Assembly (NCBI RefSeq): GCF_900205925.1
Contig: NZ_OAOD01000005.1
Span: 161,594 to 225,593 of the forward strand
Length of the DNA: 64,000 nucleotides
Reading direction: 5' to 3'
From: Clostridium peptidivorans
GTDB taxonomy: Bacteria; Bacillota; Clostridia; Clostridiales; Clostridiaceae
Shown here piece by piece: positions 7,729 through 18,532 of this stretch. The position numbers and the translations under genes are program-made. Each line of letters begins with the position of its first letter. Position 1 is the stretch's first letter. A model generated the notes under the pieces. That model was not told the DNA's origin, did no database searches, and saw only the letters and a list, made by a program, of their open reading frames with translations.

Positions 7729-10700
7729 TTATACAACTCTAAGACTATCATGCTTTATATATTTTTTCGTATCTTCTAAAGAGCTTTTTATTATAGTAAA
7801 ACTTTGCAACCTTTTTAATAATGCAGGTATCATTTTATCTGGATATCTATAAAATTTGCTTCCCCTTATTTTTATAACATTCCATCCACATTCCGTTAAT
7901 TTTAACTGCATATTATAAAATTCGTGATAGTTACTAGTATACTCACTTTTTTCATCTTGACACAATATAGCTATCTTATCCCTCCCATTTTCAAGTACTA
8001 AATCTATAGTATAGTTTCCTAATAATACATTTGATAAAGGATTAAAGCCTCTATTTTTTAATATACTATATATGTCCTTTTGTAATGTAGAATAAAATAT
8101 ATTTTCTATGACCTTTTCTTCCCTTTTATACTTATCATAATTTTCACAGTAATCTAAAAGTTTGTATCTTACACACTCCTTATTTAAATCTTCTAAATCT
8201 ACGGAATGAAATACCCATATTTGGTTTCTAGCCCTACTTGTAGCTACATTAAATCTCCTTATATCTGATTCACGATTAAGTACAGTGTATTTTACATTAT
8301 TAGCCACTACCATAGAGAGAAACATTATATCTCTTTCATCTCCTTGGAAGGAATAAGCATCCCCACATACTATTTTTCTTTTAAGTATTTCTTCCTCACC
8401 TATTTTATCTCTTAAAAGAGCTTGGATAAATTCTGTTTGTACATCTCCAAGTAGGGATATTACTCCTATAGACATTCCGTTATATCTTTTATCATTACAT
8501 ATTCTGTATATCCTATCTACTATGGCTTCTGCCTCTATTATATTAAGTGGCCTATTTTTTTCTCTGGTTCCATCTACCTTAACTGCACATACAGGTGGAT
8601 CAAACTTTTCATTTTTATGAGCAAATCTTAGTGTTGCTATTTCGTTATTATAACAAAGCTTATTACTAAACTGTATTATCTCTGGTACTGATCTAAAATG
8701 TTCCCTTAATACTACCCTATCAGGAAATACTCTAAGTGCAGTATCATAGAGACTTGTACTTAAATCAAACCATTCCTTATTAGGTATATTGTTCAAATAA
8801 GCATTTATATATTTTTGAACCTCACCATGTGATATTCCCACAACTTCTGGACTTATTTGTCTATCATCTCCAACTATTATAGCCTTCTTAGCTCTCATAA
8901 GAGCACATAGGGTATAAATATTACTTTGGCTACTTTCATCACAAATAATAACATCAAACTGCTTATCTGAAAGTTTTATATTTTCTAGAAGCCTATTTAA
9001 AGGCATAATCCATACAGGTATAGCTTCCTTACAGTTTTCCATTTCTTTTTGTGCAATTTGTATATAGTCATTTACAAACTTGCCTGTTCCTTTTCCAATC
9101 CTTTTTACTGCCTGAAGCCATGAAAAAAGACTTCTTTTTCCTTCCTCTGTTATACTACATATTTGTCTAAACCAAGTTTCTTTATAAACAAGCTGCATAA
9201 TCAATGCCTTTTCTTTTTGTTTTTCCTCTTGTAATCTTCCTTCTAGCCATTCCTCATTTTGTTTCCACACCCCCTTAAGAATGTTATCCCACTCTTTCCA
9301 CTTCCATGCATTATTCCAACTTTTCATATTTAATGATTCTTCCGTAGTTAGTTTTGTATATAATCTAGGGCATACCCCCTTTATCTTATACAGTATTTCA
9401 TTTATCCTATTTAATTTATTTCTTATAAGTCTTAATCTTTCCACTTCTTTAAAACTTTCTTGAAGCTTTGCCACATCCCTTTTTTCTAAAGCTTCACATA
9501 GAATGCTGAAACCTGAATTATTCATAATCCTTATAATGCTATCTAAGAAAATTTCAATTTCCTGTAACTCATACATTTCTTTAATTGACTTACAACATTC
9601 TTTAATATTTAATAAGCCTTCTCTATTATTTAAATTAATATCATTTGGAATAACAATTGCTCCAAATTTCTTTATTATATTTGGTTTTATATTATTAGTC
9701 CATTGACATAAATTTTCTATTTTATATATATACTTTTCCACTCTTATTAAATCTTCTTCCTTTTCAGAAATACCGCATATATTTTTGTAGTTTTTAAAGG
9801 TGCTATTCCAAACTTTTGTAACACCTTTAATTATTTGTTGTTTTTCAAAGTACAATTTTAATATTGTAGCTTGATATATGTCACTTATTGGATTACCATC
9901 CACTAAGCACTTATCAACAATATATCTTTGTGATTTATTTTTTAATGTAAACCACTTGCTAATTTTACCTTTTTTGTCCAGCTCATGAAATACTATTTGA
10001 AAATCCTTTTCTAAATGGGATAAATCCACTTCTTGTGGAAGCGTTATACAATGCTGATTTAACTCCTTTCTTATAACACTTATTCTTTTTATATAGCTTT
10101 TCCACCTTAATAAAAGATCCATTGCAGAGTCCCTTAGCAAAGCACTATTGTTAAAATCTCTTATAAAATTGCCTAATTCTTTTTCCTCACATATATTAAG
10201 TTTGTTATACCCTTCTTCTAATAGTTCAATAAGACTTTCATAATCAAACCCTTTGTTATCAGATATGTTCCATTTCTCTAATATTCTTTTATTATTATCA
10301 TAACTATTTCTTAATTCCTCATACTTAATAAATACATTATACAGCTCGTCATGGGTCGGCATCTTATCTAAAATAGGCAACACCTTACTAATCATTTCTC
10401 TTTCTCTACTTGGAACTTCATTTAAAAATCCTATTACCTCTTCAAATTCATTTTCTGAAATTGGTGACTTTATATGAGAGCTTATATCATCTTCTATCCA
10501 AGAATATTCTTCCTCATTTTCTTTGAGCCATTTAGCTATTTCCATTATGCTATAATCTCTTCCATGATACGAAATAGCAGCATTTTCATTTTCCCATATA
10601 TATTTGAGCTTATCTATTATATTATCCTGATTTCTCTTACATTCACTTAATTTAATTCTTAATATCCCTATCTCTTGCTGAAGCTGTACTGGATTTATAG

Positions 10701-11817
10701 ATAAATTATCTGTAATATTCTTTACGGAATTCTCAAGATTATCCATATCCTTATTTTCATTACCTATAACACTCATACATAGTGAACTTATTTCCTCAGG
10801 AATCATATTCTTTAATACTTTAAGTGCTCTATCTGTTTCACTAGTTACTAGTACACTTTTGCCATGAGCTAATAAGTGACATATAAGATTTGCTATAGTA
10901 TGGCTTTTACCTGTTCCTGGAGGCCCTTGAACTACTAGCCCAAAGTTGCTTGATAATCTATTTGCTATTTCCTTTTGTTCTGCATTATATGGGAGCGGAA
11001 ATAATAAGTCCTTTTCTAAGCCCTTCCACTCTTCCTTCTCACTTTCTGTATGCTCTATTTTCTGATTTGTAACTAACGCCTTTATAGTGTTTGGTATTTC
11101 ATATCCTTCATCTATTTGATGAAGTATGTGATTTATTTCTTCATTCCAAATTTTTACATCATATTCTCTAATTAAAATAGCAAGCTTATTTAATATATTT
11201 ACCTTAGAAGTTATTTCTATATCTTCTTCAAATATTTTTCCATTATAAATTTTAAACTCTTTATCATTATCCACAGATAGTATGTTTATTATAGGCTCAT
11301 AATAGTTATTAATATATTCTAAATTACTTATTTTAATATTTTTATTTCTTATTTCTTCTTGTATTTCTACAAGCTTAGAGTAATTATGTATATTAAGTCC
11401 TTCTAAGAAGTGAGTATTCATCTCCATATTACCCTTACTTTTTAAACAAAATATTGCTTTTTCTACTTTAAACTCCAATTCTAACGGTATAGAAAACATT
11501 GTATGAACTATGGTTTCTTTTTCTTTTATCCATGTAACAAGCCCCTTCCCTAAAACAATTTCCAAGTTCTTTGACTTATTTTCAATCTGCTGATGTAAAT
11601 TAAAGAAATAATTATATAGTTCTTTATTCATTTTACTTATTTCTAACACACAATTTTCATCAGTAGTTATTTTGCATCCAGTATGACTAAAAAGCTCCTT
11701 TTCAAAGAATACCCTTTCATACTCCCCTATGTGCCTTACTCTTTTTTCTTGAGATTTTTTTAGATTTCCTAGGTAATTAAATACACTTCTTACCTTTTCT
11801 CTTGTGTTTAAACTCAT
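7729..11817 (-). CDS. Large SF1 helicase (COG1112-like) with C-terminal restriction-endonuclease-like domain
   Basis: The protein has an N-terminal region of about 250 residues without a recognisable motif, Walker A GPPGTGKS near residue 300, a long helical insertion (about 420-850), Walker B DESSQ near 960, the helicase motif GDDRQ shortly after, and motif VI NVATSRARNQ near 1190. This is the UPF1/Dna2-like SF1B pattern. The last about 110 residues resemble the small endonuclease domain often fused to these helicases (TIDLVLENGRDKIAIL), but the usual E-C-D-G active-site stretch reads L-C-Q-D, so the nuclease is probably inactive or diverged. ATG at 11817 is chosen because GGGGG lies 8 bases upstream. 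Such fusions are linked to phage defence. It stands alone between manC and ccpA. Confidence 0.75.
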   Translation of the reverse strand: MSLNTREKVRSVFNYLGNLKKSQEKRVRHIGEYERVFFEKELFSHTGCKITTDENCVLEISKMNKELYNYFFNLHQQIENKSKNLEIVLGKGLVTWIKEKETIVHTMFSIPLELEFKVEKAIFCLKSKGNMEMNTHFLEGLNIHNYSKLVEIQEEIRNKNIKISNLEYINNYYEPIINILSVDNDKEFKIYNGKIFEEDIEITSKVNILNKLAILIREYDVKIWNEEINHILHQIDEGYEIPNTIKALVTNQKIEHTESEKEEWKGLEKDLLFPLPYNAEQKEIANRLSSNFGLVVQGPPGTGKSHTIANLICHLLAHGKSVLVTSETDRALKVLKNMIPEEISSLCMSVIGNENKDMDNLENSVKNITDNLSINPVQLQQEIGILRIKLSECKRNQDNIIDKLKYIWENENAAISYHGRDYSIMEIAKWLKENEEEYSWIEDDISSHIKSPISENEFEEVIGFLNEVPSREREMISKVLPILDKMPTHDELYNVFIKYEELRNSYDNNKRILEKWNISDNKGFDYESLIELLEEGYNKLNICEEKELGNFIRDFNNSALLRDSAMDLLLRWKSYIKRISVIRKELNQHCITLPQEVDLSHLEKDFQIVFHELDKKGKISKWFTLKNKSQRYIVDKCLVDGNPISDIYQATILKLYFEKQQIIKGVTKVWNSTFKNYKNICGISEKEEDLIRVEKYIYKIENLCQWTNNIKPNIIKKFGAIVIPNDINLNNREGLLNIKECCKSIKEMYELQEIEIFLDSIIRIMNNSGFSILCEALEKRDVAKLQESFKEVERLRLIRNKLNRINEILYKIKGVCPRLYTKLTTEESLNMKSWNNAWKWKEWDNILKGVWKQNEEWLEGRLQEEKQKEKALIMQLVYKETWFRQICSITEEGKRSLFSWLQAVKRIGKGTGKFVNDYIQIAQKEMENCKEAIPVWIMPLNRLLENIKLSDKQFDVIICDESSQSNIYTLCALMRAKKAIIVGDDRQISPEVVGISHGEVQKYINAYLNNIPNKEWFDLSTSLYDTALRVFPDRVVLREHFRSVPEIIQFSNKLCYNNEIATLRFAHKNEKFDPPVCAVKVDGTREKNRPLNIIEAEAIVDRIYRICNDKRYNGMSIGVISLLGDVQTEFIQALLRDKIGEEEILKRKIVCGDAYSFQGDERDIMFLSMVVANNVKYTVLNRESDIRRFNVATSRARNQIWVFHSVDLEDLNKECVRYKLLDYCENYDKYKREEKVIENIFYSTLQKDIYSILKNRGFNPLSNVLLGNYTIDLVLENGRDKIAILCQDEKSEYTSNYHEFYNMQLKLTECGWNVIKIRGSKFYRYPDKMIPALLKRLQSFTIIKSSLEDTKKYIKHDSLRVV

Positions 11818-12020
11818 AACTTTTACCCCCATAATTTATACTAGATGCTTGTCCTTATTATAAACTATAAGTATATTACTTGTATGTTAAATTATAGCAC
11901 CCATGTAAATGTTTTTCAAAATTTTTATAATACAATATTTGTTGTGAATTTACAATAATATACACATTAAATACATACTTAAACACTTATCTTAATTATT
12001 AGCCATAAAATAATACATAA

Positions 12021-12060
12021 AAAATAAAACCATGTAGATTTTTCTACATGGTTTTATTTT
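12021..12060 (-). terminator. Intrinsic terminator of ccpA-like gene
   Basis: AAAATAAAACCATGTAGA and TCTACATGGTTTTATTTT form an 18-base-pair stem with a 4-base loop a few bases after the regulator's stop codon, with A/T tracts on both sides, so it can terminate in either direction. Confidence 0.85.
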
Positions 12061-12065
12061 TAATT

Positions 12066-13064
12066 TTATTTTTTAGTAGAGTTTCTTTCAATCATCTTAT
12101 ATGGTAGCACATAATGTTTTTCTTCTATTGATTGTTTATTTATTATTTTTATAAGCATTCTCATGCCTACGGATCCCATATCATACATTGGCTGAGCTAC
12201 AGTTGTAAGTTTAGGATAAAATATTTCTGATGCATATATATTATCAAAACCTACTACCTCTATATCATTTGGCACATCTATTCCCTTTTCCCTTAGTGCA
12301 TTTATAACGCCCATGGCAATTTCATCTCCAGCACAAAATACTGCATCTACTTCTGCCTCATTTAATATACTTAATATGCCTTCATATCCATCATTAGGTT
12401 TCATTCCACCAAAATGTACAAGATGAGGATTTAAATTTATATCTTTTTCTCTTAGTGCTCTTTTATAACCAACATATCTAAGTGCTGCTGCGTTAAAATT
12501 TTCTTCATCTGAACCAATATAGGCAATCTTATTATTTCCTTTATCTATTAAATATTTAACTGCATCATAAGCTGCCTGCTCATTATCTATTACCACACTT
12601 GGAAAACTATTATCTTTATCTATAGTTTCTACCAGTACTGTAGGAATTTCTAATTTATTTATAAGCTCAATTGTATTTTTTCCAAGGGAATTACTCATAT
12701 AAAGAACTCCGTCCACCATCTTTTCCCTTAATACCTTTAAATACTCCATTTCCTTTTCTACATCCATATCTGTATTGCACAGAATTATGTTATAGTCATA
12801 TATGTTCGCTACATCTTCTGCTCCTCTTACTATCTCAGGATAAAACTGATTTGATATATCTGGAATTATTATGCCAATAGTGCTAGTTTTCTGTGTCTTT
12901 AAACTTCTCGCCACTATATTAGGTCTATACCCTAATTTTTTTATTGCATCTACTACCTTTTTCTTTGTATCATCGTTTACAACGTCCACGTCATTTAAAA
13001 CTCTTGAAACTGTTGCAATGGAAACTCCTGCTTCTTTTGCAACGTCCTTTATAGATGCTGCCAT
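12066..13064 (-). CDS. ccpA: LacI-family transcriptional regulator, CcpA-like
   Basis: A LacI-type helix-turn-helix (SIKDVAKEAGVSIATVSRVLN, hinge helix YRPNIVARSL) is followed by a periplasmic-binding-like domain (IGIIIPDISNQFYPEIVRG). Similarity to Bacillus CcpA runs along the protein: the hinge, YNIILCNTD, the early VDGVLYM and the end LPYKMIERNSTKK. CcpA with HPr-Ser-P represses or activates catabolic genes at cre sites. No sugar operon is adjacent, which favours a global rather than local regulator. It is monocistronic, between the ileS terminator and its own terminator. The symbol rests on similarity and lack of a local target. Confidence 0.75.
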   Translation of the reverse strand: MAASIKDVAKEAGVSIATVSRVLNDVDVVNDDTKKKVVDAIKKLGYRPNIVARSLKTQKTSTIGIIIPDISNQFYPEIVRGAEDVANIYDYNIILCNTDMDVEKEMEYLKVLREKMVDGVLYMSNSLGKNTIELINKLEIPTVLVETIDKDNSFPSVVIDNEQAAYDAVKYLIDKGNNKIAYIGSDEENFNAAALRYVGYKRALREKDINLNPHLVHFGGMKPNDGYEGILSILNEAEVDAVFCAGDEIAMGVINALREKGIDVPNDIEVVGFDNIYASEIFYPKLTTVAQPMYDMGSVGMRMLIKIINKQSIEEKHYVLPYKMIERNSTKK

Positions 13065-13092
13065 AATATCACCCCTAAAAATTTTTTTATAT

Positions 13093-13134
13093 AAATAGCA
13101 TGTAGATAAGATAATTTATCCACATGCTATATTT
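13093..13134 (-). terminator. Terminator of ileS containing a perfect DnaA-box 9-mer
   Basis: AAATAGCATGT ... ACATGCTATATTT forms the stem immediately after the ileS stop, with A/T-rich flanks. The loop side carries TTATCCACA (13116-13124), identical to the DnaA-box consensus, and its partner arm is one mismatch from it. The box may be a by-product of the hairpin. Confidence 0.75.
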
Positions 13135-13137
13135 AAA

Positions 13138-16100
13138 TTACTTTACTACTTCTACTTGTAGTTTAAAGTCTTCTCCATTTATCTTAGTGTCTGCATATTC
13201 TACTTCTTTATTATACTTTATTTCCACTGATAAAGTTTCTTTCTTTATGGTATCTTCAAACTTTTTAACTACAGCCTCAAGTTTTTCATTACCATCTACA
13301 TAGAGTACTATCTTATCAGATACTTCAAAATTCTTTTCTTTTCTCATATTTTGAACTTTACTTAATACTTCTCTTAAGTGGCCTTCTTCTCTTAATTCTT
13401 CTGTTAAAGTAGTATCAAGTACAACGCCCATAGTTCCTTCTCCTGCAAATGCAAAACCTTCTAATCCCTGCATTGTAATAAGTAAGCTATCTTGGTTTAA
13501 CTCTATTTCTGCATCATTAGCTTTTATTACTATACTTTCTCCAGCTTGAATCTTTTGAGCTAATTCCATTTGATTCATAGCTGCTAGCTCTTTTCTTATT
13601 ACAGGTATATATCTACCATAGGCTTTACCTAGTACAGGTAAGTTTGGTTTAATATCAAAATTAACATAACTTGAAAGATCCGCTCCAAATATTACTTCTT
13701 TTATATTAAGTTCATCCCTTATAATATCTCCATAATATTCTTGAAGTGATTTAGAACTTACAAGCATCTTTGAAAGTGGCTGTCTATTCTTTATATTAGC
13801 TCCGTTTCTAGCACTTCTGCCAAGCTTAACCATTTTATAAGCCTCTTCCATTTCTCCTTCAAGCTCGCTATCTATTAGTTCTTCAGCATACTTTGGCCAT
13901 GGACATAAATGTACACTTTCTTTAGCTGTCTTGTCTAATTCTAATACTAAATTTTGATATATTTCCTCGGTTATAAATGGTACAAATGGAGCTGCCACTA
14001 GTGTTAATGTAGTAAGAACTTTATATAATGTTACATAAGCTCCTATCTTATCATCTGTTAAAGTTTCACTCCAGAATCTTGACCTATTTCTTCTTACATA
14101 CCAATTGGATAATTCATCTACAAACTCTTCAATAGCAAGAGCTGCTTGAGTTATTCCATAACCATCCATGTTATTTTCTACGGTTTTTATTAATGTGTTT
14201 AACTTAGAAATTATCCACTTATCCATTACATTTTCACTTACAAAATCCTTGTACTGTAATGGATTAAATTGATCTATCTCTGCGTACAATACATAAAATG
14301 AATACACATTCCATAAAGTACTTATAAACTTTCTCTGAGTTTCTTCTACATCTTCTACAGAAAATCTAGTTGGAAGCCATGGTGCACTTGCAGTATAGAA
14401 ATGCCATCTACAAGCATCTGCTCCAACATTATCTAATATCTCAAATGGATCCACTACATTTCCCTTATGCTTTGACATTTTAAGTCCATGTTTATCAAGT
14501 ACGTGTCCAAGTACTATACAATTTTCAAATGGATTTGTATCAAATAAGGATGTAGATATAGCCATTAAAGTATAGAACCATCCTCTTGTCTGGTCTACAG
14601 CTTCTGAAATAAACTGTGCTGGAAAATTACTTTCAAATATTTCCTTATTCTCAAAAGGATAGTGATGTTGTGCAAAAGGCATAGAACCTGAGTCAAACCA
14701 GCAATCTATAACTTCTCCTGTTCTCTTCATTTCCTTTTCACAATGAGGACATCTTAATTTAACTTCATCTATGTATGGTTTATGAAGCTCTATGTTTTCT
14801 GGTACATTTATTCCCTTTTCTTTAAGTTCTGCTACACTTCCTATACATTCTCTATGTCCACATTCACATTCCCAAATAGGTAGTGGAGTTCCCCAGTATC
14901 TATCTCTTGAAATACCCCAATCTATTACATTTTCTAAGAACTTTCCAAATCTTCCTGTTCTTACGTTATCAGGATACCAGTTCACCTTGTTATTATTTTC
15001 CAAAAGCTTATCTCTTAAGGATGTCATTCTTACAAACCAGCTATCCTTTGGATAGTATAAAAGAGTTGTGTCACATCTCCAGCAATGTGGATATGAGTGA
15101 GTAAACTTTTCTGATTTATAAAGTAGTCCTCTTGCTTCTAATTCTTCAAGAATTTTAGGATCAGCCTTTTTTACAAATATACCTTTCCATGGTTCTACAG
15201 CTTCTACAAATTTACCTTCTCCGTCAACAAGATTTATAAGAGGTAAGTTATATTTCTTTCCTGTTTGATTATCATCTTCACCATATGCTGGTGCAGTATG
15301 TACAACTCCTGTACCATCTGATAATGTTACGTAATCTGCATGCACTACATAAAATGCCTTTTCTTTTGGAGTTACAAACTTAAAGAGCTGCTCGTATTCT
15401 GTTCCAAGTAGTTCTTCGCCCTTAAATTCTCGTACTATTTCGTATTCTCCTTCTATAACTTTAGAAACCAGTTCCTTAGCAAGTATTAGATGTTCATCAT
15501 TATTTAAGACTTCCACATAATCATAAGCTTTGTTTATAGCTAATGCTACATTACTTGGTAAAGTCCACGGAGTAGTGGTCCAAGCTAATATGTATTTATT
15601 TTCTTCTCCCTTTACCTTAAATTTTGCTATAGCTGTAGCATCTTTTACATCTTTATATCCTTGTGCAACTTCATGAGATGAAAGAGATGTTCCACATCTT
15701 GGGCAATAAGGTATAACCTTATGTCCTTTGTAAAGAAGATCTTTTTCCCACATCTGTTTTAATGCCCACCATACAGATTCTATATAATTATTATGATATG
15801 TTACATAAGGATCATCCATGTCAACCCAAAAGGCTAACTTTTCGGACATATCCTTCCACATAGTTGAATATGTAAATACAGATTCTTTACACTGTTCTAT
15901 GAATTTCTCTACTCCATAGTCTTCTATTTGCTGTTTTCCTGAAATACCAAGCTTCTTTTCTATTTCAAGTTCTACAGGAAGACCATGTGTATCCCATCCT
16001 GCTTTTCTTAAAACTCTATATCCCTTCATTACCTTGTATCTTGGTACTAAGTCCTTTATTACTCTTGTTAATACATGACCTACATGTGGCTTTCCATTAG

Positions 16101-16248
16101 CAGTTGGTGGGCCATCATAAAAAGTAAAGTATTTACCTTCTTTATTTAGATCAAAGTTTTTATTAATTATCTTTTCATTTTCCCAAAAACTTAATACATC
16201 ACGTTCTACTTGTACAAAGCCCTTAGAGTTATCAATTTTCTTATACAT
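13138..16248 (-). CDS. ileS: Isoleucyl-tRNA synthetase, long eukaryote-like (type 2) form
   Basis: Class I synthetase charging tRNA-Ile. The HIGH box is HVGH in [15 protein letters not shown], the editing-domain core includes the TTPWTLPSN motif, and the KMSKS box is KMSKHKGN. The length (1,036 residues), [18 protein letters not shown] and the tail after the anticodon-binding domain match the type 2 group typified by Thermus thermophilus IleRS rather than the B. subtilis type; type 2 enzymes are generally mupirocin-insensitive. I choose the ATG at 16248 because GGAGGG lies 8 bases upstream and [11 protein letters not shown] fits the family start. A T-box leader controls it. Confidence 0.95.
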   Translation of the reverse strand: MYKKIDNSKGFVQVERDVLSFWENEKIINKNFDLNKEGKYFTFYDGPPTANGKPHVGHVLTRVIKDLVPRYKVMKGYRVLRKAGWDTHGLPVELEIEKKLGISGKQQIEDYGVEKFIEQCKESVFTYSTMWKDMSEKLAFWVDMDDPYVTYHNNYIESVWWALKQMWEKDLLYKGHKVIPYCPRCGTSLSSHEVAQGYKDVKDATAIAKFKVKGEENKYILAWTTTPWTLPSNVALAINKAYDYVEVLNNDEHLILAKELVSKVIEGEYEIVREFKGEELLGTEYEQLFKFVTPKEKAFYVVHADYVTLSDGTGVVHTAPAYGEDDNQTGKKYNLPLINLVDGEGKFVEAVEPWKGIFVKKADPKILEELEARGLLYKSEKFTHSYPHCWRCDTTLLYYPKDSWFVRMTSLRDKLLENNNKVNWYPDNVRTGRFGKFLENVIDWGISRDRYWGTPLPIWECECGHRECIGSVAELKEKGINVPENIELHKPYIDEVKLRCPHCEKEMKRTGEVIDCWFDSGSMPFAQHHYPFENKEIFESNFPAQFISEAVDQTRGWFYTLMAISTSLFDTNPFENCIVLGHVLDKHGLKMSKHKGNVVDPFEILDNVGADACRWHFYTASAPWLPTRFSVEDVEETQRKFISTLWNVYSFYVLYAEIDQFNPLQYKDFVSENVMDKWIISKLNTLIKTVENNMDGYGITQAALAIEEFVDELSNWYVRRNRSRFWSETLTDDKIGAYVTLYKVLTTLTLVAAPFVPFITEEIYQNLVLELDKTAKESVHLCPWPKYAEELIDSELEGEMEEAYKMVKLGRSARNGANIKNRQPLSKMLVSSKSLQEYYGDIIRDELNIKEVIFGADLSSYVNFDIKPNLPVLGKAYGRYIPVIRKELAAMNQMELAQKIQAGESIVIKANDAEIELNQDSLLITMQGLEGFAFAGEGTMGVVLDTTLTEELREEGHLREVLSKVQNMRKEKNFEVSDKIVLYVDGNEKLEAVVKKFEDTIKKETLSVEIKYNKEVEYADTKINGEDFKLQVEVVK

Positions 16249-16320
16249 TAAGCAATCCCTCCTGTTATTATTGTTGACCTTCATTTTGTATAATAAACAA
16301 TTTATATACTAAAAAAATAA

Positions 16321-16575
16321 AAAACTTCGCCCAAATAGGGCGAAGTTAAACTCGCTATACCACCTATGGATATAAAATTCAAGCACTCTCATGCCCTATC
16401 TCTTAACGCGAGATTACGGATAAGCTTACTATAATTTCAGCACTCAACTCCAAGGTGATTTTCTTTAAACTATAAACTGTGGATTTTCACCAATCTCCAC
16501 TCTCTGCAAGTTATAGATTTTAAATACTTTTCCTTTTCACTGCTTTTAATTCTTGATATCAATTCAAGTAAAATT
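16321..16575 (-). promoter_or_regulatory. T-box riboswitch leader (isoleucine) of ileS
   Basis: The minus strand shows stem I elements (GAGAGTGGAGATTGG, GGTGAAAATCC), a specifier region GAAATTATAG compatible with Ile codons, and the T-box AGGTGGTATAGCGAG that pairs with the uncharged tRNA acceptor end. It ends in a terminator whose stem AACTTCGCCC / GGGCGAAGTT (16323-16347) is followed by T-rich sequence. Uncharged tRNA-Ile would allow readthrough into ileS. Confidence 0.92.
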
Positions 16576-16582
16576 TTATTAT

Positions 16583-16611
16583 ATTATAGTATATTAAAAT
16601 TTTATTGTCAA
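16583..16611 (-). promoter_or_regulatory. SigA promoter of T-box-ileS
   Basis: TTGACA (16606-16611) and TATAAT (16583-16588) on the minus strand are spaced by exactly 17 bases, just upstream of the T-box stem I. Confidence 0.85.
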
Positions 16612-16620
16612 TTGATTTTA

Positions 16621-18399
16621 CTACATTCCTAATGCCTTAAATATTCCATTTGCCAAAGCCTGAGCAGACTTGTCCTGAAATGCTTCACTTCTTAAATTTT
16701 TTTCTCCTGTAGGATTACTTATAAATTCAAGTTCTGCAAGTATTGCAGGCGCATCTGTATACTTAATAACATAAAATCCTGCGGTTTTAACCTTTCTATC
16801 GGTAGTTCCAAGTTTGCTTATAAGCTCTTGCTGAACATAAGTAGCTAACCTTTGACTTGCGGCGCTTCCTCCATTCCACCAATAGGTTTCCGTTCCGTTA
16901 GCGTCAGGTACGGCTGAATTACAATGAATGGATACATAGTAATTTGCATTTGCCTGATTTGATATTAGTACTCTTTTTTGTAAATCTTGAGAAACATTAG
17001 ATGGCCAGGATACAACATCACTACTTCTTGTATATACCACTCTTATTCCCTTAGCTTCAAGTAGCTTTCCAAGTTTTAACCCAACTGATAAGGCTACATC
17101 CTTTTCCTTAAGTCCTGTAGGTCCTACAGCACCCGGATCATATCCTCCGTGTCCTGGGTCTACAACTACAGTATATTTACCACTCTTGGTTACTAAAATA
17201 GTCCATACAATTTTTCCTGAATATCCATCTACAGTTCCTATATGAGTATATGTACCTGCAGTACTAGTATTTACTGAAGGCTTGTCCCATTTTACAGGAA
17301 CTTGTTCTTTAGATCCATTATTTCTTGTTGCAGTAACGGTAGTTGGAAGCGCAATTGCTCCTCCTTCAGTTACTGACTTTATAACATCCTTTTCTGCAAC
17401 ATCAACAATAGATGCTTGAGATGCTTGTGAATTTTTAACTTGGATTATAGCATTTGCTATTCCTTCTGCATATTTATACTGAGTATCTAAATCAGAGAGC
17501 CTATCTTCCTCATCTGGATTACTTAAAAATCCTAAAAATACCTTAGCAGTAGGTATATGAGGAAGTGTGGTAAACTCTGGCATTGAACCTGTTTTAATTC
17601 CTCTATCTGCAGCTCCTGTCTTCGAGACTATATTACTTTGTAATAAGTTTGCTAATGCCTGAGATTTACTGTTTCCTGACATATAAAACGTTTCAAGTCC
17701 AGAAGCATCCATGTTTCCTGCTAAATTTGCATGTATACTCACTACGTAGCTAGCACCAGATGTACTAAGCTCTGCAAAACGTGAATTCATATCATCAGCT
17801 TCCCAACTTATATCATCATTTATTCTAGTATAACTTACATCAATGCCCTTTTGCTCTAAAATTTCTCCAGCTTTTAATGCTACACTTAACGCTAAATCCT
17901 TTTCTTTTAATCCGTTGAGTCCTGTTAAACCATCATCTTGTCCACCATGACCTGCATCTAACACTATCTTGAAATCCTTACTTACTGGTGGATCTACTGG
18001 TGAAGACTTTACACTAAAATTCACTTTTACATCTTTCTTTAGAGTATCTCCTGAAGTTTTTTGCACATTTTTACTTATTGTTAAAGTATAGCTTTTTCCA
18101 ACTTCATATTTTACCCCTGATTTTAAAGCTACTGTTACAGATCTATTATCAGAATTTAAAACAGGACTTATCTCAATATTTTGTCCTACATCGTCTACCA
18201 ATTTAAAATTACTTGTATTTACTGAATCTCTTTTTATAGGATAGTTAAATTTTACATTCCAACTTTTACTTAGATCTGAAATAGTGTAAGTATCTTTCCA
18301 TTGTATATAGTCTTCCGCTGCATATACAACAGAGTTACTTAAAAACAAAAAACTTAACATAAATGATATTATCAAAAACATCATTTTGTTTTTTCTCAA
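16621..18399 (-). CDS. Secreted N-acetylmuramoyl-L-alanine amidase with two Amidase_3 domains
   Basis: This cell-wall hydrolase cleaves the MurNAc-L-Ala bond. It has a signal peptide ending in SNSVVYA, an SbsA-type Ig-like domain (about 35-140), a first zinc amidase domain starting KIVLDAGHGGQDDG, an intervening Big_4-like domain (ALPTTVTATRNNGS ... VPVKWD), and a second amidase domain starting VVVDPGHGGYDPG. Both amidase domains keep the zinc-ligand histidine of GHGG and SIHxN, so both could be active. I choose TTG at 18399 with GGGGGTGG four bases upstream. Its Ig-like domain resembles that of the glucosaminidase at 41645, pointing to a shared wall-targeting module. Confidence 0.88.
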   Translation of the reverse strand: MRKNKMMFLIISFMLSFLFLSNSVVYAAEDYIQWKDTYTISDLSKSWNVKFNYPIKRDSVNTSNFKLVDDVGQNIEISPVLNSDNRSVTVALKSGVKYEVGKSYTLTISKNVQKTSGDTLKKDVKVNFSVKSSPVDPPVSKDFKIVLDAGHGGQDDGLTGLNGLKEKDLALSVALKAGEILEQKGIDVSYTRINDDISWEADDMNSRFAELSTSGASYVVSIHANLAGNMDASGLETFYMSGNSKSQALANLLQSNIVSKTGAADRGIKTGSMPEFTTLPHIPTAKVFLGFLSNPDEEDRLSDLDTQYKYAEGIANAIIQVKNSQASQASIVDVAEKDVIKSVTEGGAIALPTTVTATRNNGSKEQVPVKWDKPSVNTSTAGTYTHIGTVDGYSGKIVWTILVTKSGKYTVVVDPGHGGYDPGAVGPTGLKEKDVALSVGLKLGKLLEAKGIRVVYTRSSDVVSWPSNVSQDLQKRVLISNQANANYYVSIHCNSAVPDANGTETYWWNGGSAASQRLATYVQQELISKLGTTDRKVKTAGFYVIKYTDAPAILAELEFISNPTGEKNLRSEAFQDKSAQALANGIFKALGM

Positions 18400-18532
18400 C
18401 TCGCCACCCCCAAAATTTGTACTAAGATTTATATGTAGCAAGTTTATTATCTTAAGCTACAATATATATTATAATTATGATTACTTCAATTTTCCATATA
18501 AAATTTAAAATATATTAAAAATTCATCTAAAT

